Shown here: one piece after another, positions 57,601 through 64,000 of the stretch | Layout of the letters: each line of letters starts with the position of its first letter | How positions within the stretch are numbered: position 1 is the stretch's first letter | Assembly: GCF_032362555.1 (NCBI RefSeq) | Contig: NC_083526.1 | Span: forward strand, 20,001-84,000 | Direction of reading: 5' to 3' | DNA length: 64,000 bases | Source: Amyelois transitella | Lineage: Eukaryota > Arthropoda > Insecta > Lepidoptera > Pyralidae | Position numbers and translations under genes: made by a program | Notes under the pieces: generated by a model | The model's input: only the letters and a program-made list of their open reading frames with translations | Database searches by the model: none | Told to the model about the DNA's origin: nothing

Positions 57601-59720
57601 TTTCCCGGACCTGTTGATTATAAAAACCTACATACAATTCAGGGAAAATACGACCTTAAATTACTGCAATAAAATTAAAATTGGCATGTACTGTGATCAC
57701 TTTCGCTGGTTCCCACGACACAGACGGATGGCCCTTTGAAGTTGAGCCGTGTTGTATGAGACTCATTATACCTTAGTAATGGTTGTTTACCAATCTTGAT
57801 GAGTTGGAAATTCTGGCAATCTCATCAAATCAATCGAAAAGATAATAAATACAGACCAGTGTGATTGAATAATAATAAATGATGAATAATAATTAATATC
57901 AAATGACCTATGTAATCACACCCCAGGACTTTTCAATCACCAGTTCTTCTAACGATCCGCAAGGGCTTTGTTGCATTTAAACTAATGTGCAGTGGGCCAA
58001 ATTGATAAATATATCTACTTCGATGTGGGTGCGGTACGAAATTGGTATTAAGTATTTGTTATGTGGCCTACACCCAGTAACTCAAAACAATCATTTTGCC
58101 GCAGTGCGACCAAAATTCTGACATGCCAGGATTGGAGTCCAACTGTTAATTGATCTGGTCCGAAATTAACATAATCTCTCCATCCACAGCCGCTTACTTC
58201 TACGTGGGTTCCTCCAAGTCCCCGTCCGCGTCTGGCGGGCTCCGCTTGCGGGACGAGCGCGGCGGGACCGGCCCGCTGCGGCGGTACCGCGGGGAGGGCG
58301 TCACCCTCTCCCTGCCCGACGGGAAGACCTTAAAGGATGTCAAGTGGTTCTCTATCTGGTGTGATGAGTTCTCGGTAAGTTGCAAATTTTATGCCGTTTG
58401 GTTCCCGGCGTTTAAAAATAATACCATTCCATCTGTTTTCCATGGGAGTCGTAAAAGGCGACTAAGGGATGGTGCACATTTATTTAGTGTGTGCCAGCTG
58501 CGTCTTTTCCCGTGTAGAATGCAAAAGTCAGTCAAGGTAAAGATTTACAAACTTGGGATTTTTTTAGGTGAGCGGCTAGCAACCTGTCACTATTTGAATC
58601 TCAATTCCATGATAGGTAGATGGGCTATGGTAGCTGAACGTGCATGGCCTTCCAGTCTTTTTGAGATTGTTAGTTATGTCTACCTCGTAAGGGATAAAGA
58701 TGTGGTTATATATATTACTTTACTATCGTCCGGCGGCTTCAGGTTGGTGCTTTTTTCTATGTTGAAGATTGCGGTGTTTCTTGTAAGGCACGAAACAACG
58801 GGGTTGAGGAGAATACAGGCATCGTGGCTAGTGTAGGACTCTGAGAGTTCATTCACAATTACAATTTGCAAAGTAATATTTATCATCATAATGAGCATCA
58901 AGAAAGTCGAAACTCATTGGTAGCCTCATGGATATAACTCTTGATAAATGACTTCATACCTTCTTTCCTGTAACAATGCACGTGTTGAAGCGTCATCTGC
59001 CGGCAATTAATTGAACTGGCAGCTAATTGTAGTGTGAGAAATGCACAATGGAACTCAGTTTTGTTAATAGGTTTTTCCTTTTTTACACATAAATTTCATT
59101 AGAGTCACTTATGCCACGGGAGTACTCGTAAAATGGTTCCACTTGTTACCATGGGTTTGGTGGGATAGACGGAAAAATCATCATGTTTTTTTTCCCGCAG
59201 GAGTAGGAAAATACTACTTTTTTCCACTTGCCACAAAGTTTTTTTGATAACCATATGTATTTTTTTATAGAATAATATGCATAATCACAGACTACGGCGT
59301 CTTCATATTTTACGGGGTAGAAATATAAAATGAAAAATTAAGTTACTTCAGGTACTCTTGACCTGACGTTTATTTATTTATTGTGGAAAACACAACAAAC
59401 ATTATCAGATGGACAGTAGTATGCATTCTACGTAATTCAGTGCATTTGCTGTCCAATGCGTGTTTACCCAGCATTCTATACAACGTTCCCGTTCTCATAA
59501 ATCAATTCGTCTGCCCCTTGCACCATACTGTCACTAACACTAACTCTCCTCCTCCAGGTGAACTTCGGAGACGTGTCGATCCCCCGGGAGCTGGACTTCC
59601 CGAAGCCGGCCAAGGTGGGGGCGCTGCGCGGCGTGCACGGGGTGTCCTCCGACCCCGTCGTGGTGGTGGACGCCCAGACATTGTTGGTGCCCAATTTTTC
59701 CTATGATGGAGAGGCGCCAG
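39668..59720 (+). CDS. Skeletor: Skeletor, N-terminal part (runs beyond what is found here)
   Basis: Four exons join in frame: 39668-39704, 53854-54009, 58190-58374 and 59558-59720, giving the first 180 residues. A signal peptide (MRMQAALAVLAIGACLAPAL) leads to a complete first DM13 domain (about 34-126: GVKGRVYAVDSRTLFIKDL, AAYFYVG, GVTLSLPDGKTLKDVKWFSI). The start of a second follows (RGVHGVSSDPVVVVDAQTLL, PNFSYDGEAP), cut by the donor GTGAGA at 59721. The wording of these motifs matches Skeletor. Drosophila Skeletor was described both as a spindle-matrix component and as a DM13/DOMON protein; in other insects it is linked to cuticle. No exon continuing the second DM13 domain was found from 59721 to 64000, so the gene very likely extends past the window. 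Intron 1 is 14.1 kb. Confidence 0.88.
41322..41542 (-). mobile_element. SINE-like family A copy
   Basis: ATACATACATAAAATCACGC, AGACAGAGCCAACAGTCTTT and TGGTGCCGGGAACCACACAG in reverse orientation, with a small internal deletion. Confidence 0.75.
41830..41945 (-). repeat. Non-LTR 3' tail, second copy
   Basis: The minus strand reads TTGGCTGGAAGAGATTGCTA, GATAAGTCCGCCTTTGC and an AATAAA; the same family as 12900-13026. Confidence 0.65.
43756..43985 (+). mobile_element. SINE-like family A, diverged full-length copy
   Basis: TTGCCGTGTGGTTTCCGGCA to TATATGAATGTATG with all internal blocks present but many substitutions. Confidence 0.7.
45118..45330 (-). pseudogene. RTE-like reverse transcriptase tail
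   Basis: Minus-strand reading gives IKRVINEDEVKNVCKKH and GKWKDSVSAYPFEKEA in shifted frames, corresponding to the end of the protein at 52560-53070. Confidence 0.65.
45920..46150. other. GC-rich island in Skeletor intron 1
   Basis: Includes GAGGAGGGGAGGGGAGGG at about 45980-45998, a plausible G-quadruplex sequence, and GC-rich sequence to about 46145. No gene signal; may be regulatory or an old repeat. Confidence 0.35.
47090..47180 (-). repeat. tRNA-like SINE head
   Basis: The minus strand reads GCTGTTTGGCGCAGCGATGG, resembling an A box, then CGGGCCCGGGTTACATCGCC where a B box would be. It does not fold as a clean tRNA. Confidence 0.4.
47390..47455 (-). repeat. SINE-like family A, tail fragment
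   Basis: ACATACATATAACGCGTTTT, then CTTGAAAAGACTGAAAGGCC; a short end-only copy. Confidence 0.5.
48455..48575 (+). repeat. RTE-like tail relic
   Basis: ATGAGAGTTATTAATGCGGA and TCGTGGCAAGTGGAATGTAG correspond to the MKRVMNVDEA and RGKWKEVVS parts of the fragment at 52560-53070. Confidence 0.6.
48601..48720 (-). repeat. SINE-like family A, tail half
   Basis: TCACGTCTCGAATAGCTTTT and ACAGAGCCAGCAGTCTTGAA, reverse orientation. Confidence 0.6.
48988..49240 (+). mobile_element. SINE-like family A, near-full copy
   Basis: GTGTCGTGCTCGGCACTAAT through AGGACCACTCCATCTCTTTT to a (TATG)n tail at 49225-49240. Confidence 0.8.
49694..49905. repeat. SINE-like family A head and tail in opposite directions
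   Basis: A head fragment on the plus strand (49694-49725, GCCGTGTGGTTCCCGGCACC) is followed after about 90 bp by a tail fragment on the minus strand (49815-49905, CCTTACGGGGTAGACGGAGC). This looks like an internal inversion or two independent truncated insertions. Confidence 0.6.
50158..50290 (+). repeat. SINE-like family A, internal fragment
   Basis: AATCAAGGGATAGGCTCGCT and ACTTGGGATTCTTTTTTTAG, followed by a degraded tail region. Confidence 0.55.
50450..50605 (+). repeat. RTE-like 3' end relic
   Basis: TATCTGCTGCCCGCGACTTC and AACAGTTTTTGCGTGAAAGA follow the pattern of the copy at 16290-16690. Confidence 0.5.
51290..51490. repeat. Probable retroelement 3' end
   Basis: ATCAATCTTTATTATAAAAC at one side suggests a minus-strand poly(A)-type end; the GC-richer remainder (AGCTTTTCCCGAAATTCTCA) is not recognised. 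Confidence 0.3.
51725..52290. other. Intron stretch, nothing identified
   Basis: Mixed AT-rich sequence including TGACTGACATATCACGCACA, a phrase of a type often seen in lepidopteran dispersed repeats. No frame or element boundary was found. Confidence 0.35.
52560..53070 (-). mobile_element. 5'-truncated RTE-like insertion with 12-bp duplication
   Basis: ATTTGTTTTCTT occurs on both sides (52548-52559 and 53071-53082). The left end, which is the element's 3' end, is (TATG)n on the minus strand. The 511-bp body encodes the last ~160 residues of an endonuclease-reverse transcriptase, without interruption. It is a clean, young, target-primed insertion truncated at its 5' side. Confidence 0.9.
52584..53070 (-). 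pseudogene. Endonuclease-reverse transcriptase C-terminal fragment
   Basis: An open minus-strand frame reads VPTLIYGSESWVWQKKHESR, MLRWFGHVERMNESRLTKQI, GRPRRTYLDQIKDVL and ends VSAYPSGKEA, the conserved tail of lepidopteran RTE-type retroelement proteins. The catalytic reverse transcriptase and endonuclease domains are absent because the insertion is truncated, so this cannot be a functional gene. Confidence 0.9.
54772..54880 (-). repeat. SINE-like family A, tail fragment
   Basis: ACATACATACATAAAGACAC and GGGGTAAATAGAGCCAATAG in reverse orientation. Confidence 0.65.
55925..56006 (-). repeat. BEL LTR relic
   Basis: CACTATCTAGCGAAAAAAGA followed by GGAAACTAATCGGACATAAG matches, with substitutions, the start of the 183-bp LTR at 17279 in reverse orientation. 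Confidence 0.6.
56490..56590 (+). repeat. RTE-like tail relic
   Basis: GCATGAAGAGAGTTATGAAT and GATCGTGGCAAGTGGAAAGA correspond to the CMKRVMN and DRGKWKE region at 52584-52700, on the opposite strand. Confidence 0.65.
56955..57004. repeat. Perfect 21-bp hairpin
   Basis: The arm 56955-56975 (A then GTTGGACCTCCCAAATCTTG) is exactly complementary to 56984-57004, with an 8-nt loop TGGCTGGC. The arms have no mismatch or bulge. Lies in Skeletor intron 2. Confidence 0.9.
58391..58720 (+). mobile_element. SINE-like family A copy near a splice donor
   Basis: GCCGTTTGGTTCCCGGCGTT starts about 16 bp after the Skeletor exon 3 donor (58375). Family blocks follow, interrupted by an extra 70-80 bp around 58480-58540, to TGTGGTTATATATATTA. 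Confidence 0.75.
58721..59557. other. Remainder of Skeletor intron 3
   Basis: AT-rich; includes a short reverse RTE-like tail relic at about 59180-59245 (TTTTCCCGCAGGAGTAGGAA). Ends at a strong pyrimidine tract, CTCTCCTCCTCCAG. Confidence 0.5.
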
Positions 59721-60990
59721 GTGAGATATTGTTATTTTTCAGAGACAATCGCTTCGTTTTTGACTGTCTAGAAATTTTTATCAGGAACCTGTAGAAGTTT
59801 TATGAAATTTGTAGTAAACTTGTTCTTTCTGGCGTTATTGCTGGTTATATCCCCACCCCTCTGCAGGTTTTGAACGTGTACATCATGCTTTATTCTTCAG
59901 ACACTTCAACCGTTTCGTTCTATCGACAATATTCCAAAATACGCCCAGTAAACAGAGAGTGCAGTATGCAATGACGCGTGCATTGTGAATCGAATTTCAA
60001 TTTATTCCCGTCTCGTCCTCGTCGACACGACGTGCGCGCTCGTCCCGGTCCCGGAAGCGGTAATTAACTCGCAGCCAATTAATTTGTACATTTATTAACA
60101 CGTCGCTTGTTATTTGGGAATGAAATGTTGTTATGATTTTTGCGCTTTTATTATGACTAAATAATAGCTCAAAAAAGTGCGTTGCAAATAGTTTTTTACA
60201 GACGTTTTTTACGTCTGGGGTCACCTATGACATGTATCTAACAATTAAAAGAAAGGTACCTAAATACAGTGTGACCTTCGTTACCTTGTTGAGAGGAAAT
60301 CTGATCAGTATTGAGTCATTGAGACTCATAAAGCAAAATTTTATTTTTTGTTTGTAATGAATATACTAAAAAACATATGGACCGATTTTAATGACATTGA
60401 TGATAGCACACGGAGAGACAAAACCTTCAAAGGCCTTTTTTTCTAGGTTAATGCTATGGTTATAGCACAAAATACTGCCGAAAGTAGCGTACTTAGAACG
60501 AATTTGTCGGCTGATCACGTGTTAGAGCTAGATCTCAAAAAAGAAAGTCTTGTCTCAGAGCCTGGCCTTGCCCTCTGCGCGTCGTGACGTGACGTCATTC
60601 TTTGGCACATCGCCGTGAGAAACTTCTTCGAGAACAAAAACCTCTTAAAGAAGTATCATAGTTGGTTACTTCAGGGTTTTTAAAGTTCTTGTGGGTATGA
60701 TGTAGATAAGAGACATTAAGAAGTTTGGAACTAAGGTTTTATGTGCTTTTCATACCAGAATCACATAGAGCGTTGCCAGAACTTTTTTGATTTAACGTTT
60801 CTTGATCTAATCGAAGACGTTCTGCAATGAAAGGTCAAGTCCCTAAACTGATGAGATTGTGTGAAAGGATTAAACGATATAGCGTAGATGAAGAAATATA
60901 TCTTGATGGATACAACAACGGGATGCTAACATGAATGTGGACGGCCGTGTCCGTATACCTTCCCCCTGGATTCAGTCCTGGTTGCATCCT
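59721..60990. other. Skeletor intron 4, first part
   Basis: No exon, repeat boundary or RNA gene could be recognised. AT-rich with isolated GC-rich words. Confidence 0.45.
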
Positions 60991-61280
60991 CGCTTCTCTT
61001 GAGAGGAGCCCGGGGTATGCCTTTGAACATGGATCTTGGATTGGGTGAGTCAGGTTTTTACACGAAGCGATTCCCATCTGACCTCCGCAACTTTTGCAGG
61101 TAAACCTAACCCATATTGGATCCATGGTTACACATCCAGTTGCCTGAATATGCAGGTTTTCTCACGATGTTTCCCCTCGTCGTAAATAGTAATTGGTACA
61201 TAGTTGAGTAGGGATTCGAACCTGTGCCATTTGCGTATCTTAACCGGGCACCTTACCGATTTGACCACGGACGCTCTTAT
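60990..61280 (-). repeat. tRNA-derived SINE
   Basis: The minus strand begins near GTCCGTGGTCAAATCGGTAA (A-box-like) and CACAGGTTCGAATCCCTAC (B box GGTTCGAATCC), then a body shared with 38950-39290. The tRNA-like head is degenerate, so it is a SINE and not a tRNA gene. Confidence 0.65.
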
Positions 61281-61439
61281 CCTCACATCCGCATCATACA
61301 TAACATAAATTACCGTATCTTATACAAGTTTCTCGTAATTAAAAGCATTCATATTCATTCACGTCAAGAGAACGCATCACTAAAACGCATTCTTTACATA
61401 ATTAGACTCCCGCCGTTGCTTCTATGGCTTCGCTCCGGT

Positions 61440-61605
61440 GAAATTTTCCGGAAATGAATATGTGTATGGTCTAGACCAACGTACCTGGATCAAATCGGGA
61501 ACGACCTGGCGCAAAAACGTGACAAGAGTACCCTTGACTGACAAGTTTGCATGAGGAGAGTTATGAACGTGGATGAAGCAAAGAAAGCGACGAGCTAGCC
61601 TTATG
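61440..61605 (+). repeat. RTE-like tail relic
   Basis: TACCTGGATCAAATCGGGAA and GCATGAGGAGAGTTATGAAC match the TYLDQIK and CMKRVMNVDEAK stretches at 52584-52790, with frame breaks. Confidence 0.65.
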
Positions 61606-61617
61606 TATAAGTAACTT

Positions 61618-61715
61618 TTAAATCTTAATTGCATCATCAAGCGAGCCTTGGAGTCTTTTTGAGACTGTTGGCTCTGTCTACCGCGTAAGAGCTACAGAAT
61701 GATGTGTCTAAATAT
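61618..61715 (+). repeat. SINE-like family A, tail fragment
   Basis: GAGTCTTTTTGAGACTGTTG and GCTCTGTCTACCGCGTAAGA; tail-only. Confidence 0.55.
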
Positions 61716-61739
61716 TAATATGTGAAAGTAAAGTACCTT

Positions 61740-61925
61740 CAAATTGTCAAAGCACCTCACGGGGCTAACGAAGAGTCGAGACCAACATCTAAAGAGGCTC
61801 TCGTTTGATGGCTGGATCAAGGGTCAGATGCAGAAGGCAGTGCTCCCGGACACGGCACTCATCCTCAGGAGGTTTCTTTCTCTGCAGACCTAACTACGGG
61901 TAGCTATTCCTGTCAGTAGTGAAAT
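61740..61925 (+). pseudogene. Non-LTR protein relic
   Basis: A frame with breaks reads LFDGWIKGQMQKAVLPDTAL-like residues and ILRRFLSLQT, a motif often found near the end of lepidopteran retroelement proteins. Family assignment is tentative. Confidence 0.4.
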
Positions 61926-61983
61926 AAATTTATTATAAAAATATAATTAAAGAAACGAAAATGAACAAAACAATAAGTTAGAT

Positions 61984-62241
61984 CCGTGTGGTTCCCGGCA
62001 CCAATACAAAAAAAATAGGACCACTCCATCTCTTTCCCATGGATGTCGTAAAAGGCAACTAAGGGATAGGCTCACAAACTTGGGTTCTTTTTTAGGCGAT
62101 GGGTTAGCAACCTGTCACTATTTGAATCTCAATTCTATCATTAAGCCAAATAGCTGAACGTGGCCATTCAGTCTTTTCAAGACTGTTGGCTCTGTCTACC
62201 CCGCAAAGGATATAGACGTGACCATATGTATGTATGTATGT
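61984..62241 (+). mobile_element. SINE-like family A, best preserved plus-strand copy
   Basis: CCGTGTGGTTCCCGGCACCA, AGGACCACTCCATCTCTTTC, CCCATGGATGTCGTAAAAGG, GGGTTAGCAACCTGTCACTA, CAGTCTTTTCAAGACTGTTG and a tail of four TATG units. Serves as the reference copy for the family. Confidence 0.85.
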
Positions 62242-63790
62242 AGAGTAACAGTATAAATATCTTCCATGCCTACGACAGAATCGTAGGTAAACCCAGCTAA
62301 ACGTGACAGCGACAGGGGAGAACAGGGTAAATACGGAAATTAGTTGCACCTCATCCAATGTTGTGGGTCGGCTAAGTGTTACATTTATGATGCACTGCTT
62401 CGTATGGAGCGACGGGGGCGGCTCTAGCTGTGTCGATCTCGTGTGCAAATAATGCCCCGGCGCCCAGTTATTATTGTCCAATAACTTGAAAAAATTCTGT
62501 TGTATACAGGTTTTGGTAAATTGGGTGGATCCTGTTATTAATTTACAATGTGTCCCCGAGTAAACTATATGTTTTTAAATATATCTACCAGTTAAGCTTT
62601 AGAAAATACAAAAAAAGTCCTTAAAATTTTAATTTATTGATAGCTATGTAAGAAAAAAGACCAATAAGGAAAATCTAAGGATAACTTTGTTTCTTAAAAT
62701 ACACTCAACTCATTCTGTACACAATAATTATGAAATTATTTAAAAATTAATTAAGAAAAATATTTTTTGCGGCGCCCCTTCCACATGTCCGCCCATGAGC
62801 AGCGCCCCTCTGCACCACAGGTAGGGCCGGCGCTGCGGTTTACCTCAATAACCAAGATAATCTCTCAGGGATCGTTATGCCGTACATAAACAGACGGAAC
62901 AATTAACTCCATGCTGGTTAGATAGTAAATCATACGATAATTTAAGCCTGGGTCACGGAAATGTGATATTCAGCCTAAGTGTGACTAGGGGAAGATTGCT
63001 GATGATAGTACTTACAAGATATTTAACAATTAATAAGGATTTGTCTGCAAAAGTCTGAATAAGAAGTATAGATTTCTGAACCATGCTGTTTAAGCTTTTA
63101 CAGCTTGTGCGCAAGCAGCGTTATACGTACAGGTTGTTTGCAAGTCTCACGACAACTATCTTTTTTACCGGGATGACATTTCACAGTTATACGAAGGCTT
63201 CTTGAACTTAATCGTTTAATTTGTTTCACCTCTCGCTCCCAGGATTGAATGTAGAGGCAGAGAGCCATACCTTTATTTTTTACCCCAAGCGTCAAACTTT
63301 AACGGCTATGGGTACTTCTTGGAACGCCCAAAGATGAGAAAGAGAGAGAGAGAGAGAGAAAAATGTAGGTTAAATAAAATATAATTGAAACATCTTTGGA
63401 ACTGCCGAATGGCGGATGAATAAAAATATTTTTTTATATTACGTTAATGAAGTATTTATGGAAATTTCCATGGGAGCGATGCCCAACACCAAAACTAATA
63501 CACTCACAAATCACATCGTGGTGATTGTTCACCCCACGAATAAAGGCTGGCCTTTCTCGTCAGTGTTCCGTCAAGGCTGGCGCGCTCCCAGCCGGCCATT
63601 GTATGACAATGTTATTGTTTGCTATAATCATATTTCATTGGCCTTTTGTGCTTGTAAACAAATGACATTAGCGAGTTGCTTAAACAAAAACTGAATAGTG
63701 AGAAAAAAATGACTGACTGACATCAACGCTCAGAGAAAACTACTGGGTCTAGATTCTAGACTGCTTAAAGAGGCCATCAAATCTCTAGAC
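62242..63790. other. Skeletor intron 4, AT-rich remainder
   Basis: No exon recognised. Includes a (GA)n run at about 63340-63358 and a GC-rich patch at 62768-62845 (GCGGCGCCCCTTCCACATGT) that looks like part of a dispersed repeat. Confidence 0.4.
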
Positions 63791-63795
63791 TCTAA

Positions 63796-63965
63796 ACATT
63801 TGATGGTCTCTTTGGCGCAGTGGTAAATCGCTTGTCTGAGACACAGAAGGTCCGGGTAAGAATCCCCGCCAGGCACAGATTATGTACCGCCAGGGCATGA
63901 TGGAAAACGAACTTCGATCGAAATCGATTGCATTTCAAATACTTCTAGATTTCCCTGGTTTACGT
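63796..63965 (+). repeat. tRNA-derived SINE head
   Basis: CTCTTTGGCGCAGTGGTAAA supplies an A-box-like element and GGTCCGGGTAAGAATCCC a degenerate B box. The downstream part does not fold as a tRNA acceptor stem. Preceded by a 16-bp inverted repeat (63767-63782 with 63798-63813) with one mismatch. Confidence 0.55.
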
Positions 63966-64000
63966 AGGTATTTTGACTTGTAATTATTGGAACAACCACG

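Larger units (their letters stand above)
54010..58189. other. Skeletor intron 2
   Basis: 4.2 kb of AT-rich intron with a SINE-like tail (54772-54880), a BEL LTR relic, an RTE-like tail and a perfect hairpin at 56955-57004. No additional exon seen. Confidence 0.55.

Noticed and set aside
58150-58836. 228-codon plus-strand frame as a single gene
   Set aside because: Only 58190-58374 is Skeletor exon 3; the rest reads through the donor GTAAGT into a SINE-like copy.
63796-63900. tRNA gene
   Set aside because: Box A and B resemblance is present, but the B box is degenerate and no acceptor stem closes, so it is a SINE head.
59721-64000. Next Skeletor exon
   Set aside because: Searched for a phase-1 exon continuing the second DM13 domain after YDGEAP and found none; the exon probably lies beyond the window.

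Overview
This is eukaryotic nuclear DNA, almost certainly from a moth or butterfly. The grounds are split genes with small GT-AG introns, very GC-rich coding exons set in AT-rich introns, two BEL/Pao LTR retrotransposons, about twenty copies of a SINE-like retroposon ending in (TATG)n, non-LTR retrotransposon tails of the kind seen throughout lepidopteran genomes, and insect cuticle genes. No prokaryotic features, CRISPR arrays or confident tRNA/rRNA genes were seen. Most gene models below were rebuilt by hand by joining exons at splice sites that keep the reading frame; they have not been checked by alignment or RNA evidence.

Layout. Bases 1-3935 are one essentially perfect tandem array of a 16-bp unit, TTAACCTAACCCGCCG. 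Its other strand contains one TTAGG, the usual insect telomere motif, per unit, and the C-rich strand runs as expected for a left chromosome end. A 2-kb gene-free zone with a hAT-like MITE follows. Then come five genes: a membrane-anchored NAT8-like GNAT acetyltransferase (+, 6017-10171); an unrecognised 369-residue helical protein (-, 14416-10941); FEM1, the substrate receptor of a CUL2 ubiquitin ligase (+, 14989-23710), head-to-head with the previous gene across 572 bp; Knickkopf, a cuticle protein with two DM13 domains, a DOMON domain and a probable GPI anchor (-, 36981-25463); and the start of Skeletor, a DM13/DOMON relative of Knickkopf (+, 39668 to beyond 59720, running past what can be found here). 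Knickkopf and Skeletor lie head-to-head 2.7 kb apart and look like an ancient duplicated pair.

Mobile DNA dominates the rest. A BEL/Pao gag-protease element in FEM1 intron 1 (17279-20132) has its two 183-bp LTRs in inverted orientation, flanked by a 5-bp target duplication. A second BEL/Pao element in the last knk intron (26080-29160) has near-identical direct LTRs and carries only gag-protease. A 5'-truncated non-LTR element (52560-53070) with a 12-bp target duplication lies in Skeletor intron 1. Several retroposons abut splice donors, most strikingly at knk exon 7. The strongest candidates for something undescribed are the 16-bp telomere-like array and the inverted-LTR BEL element.
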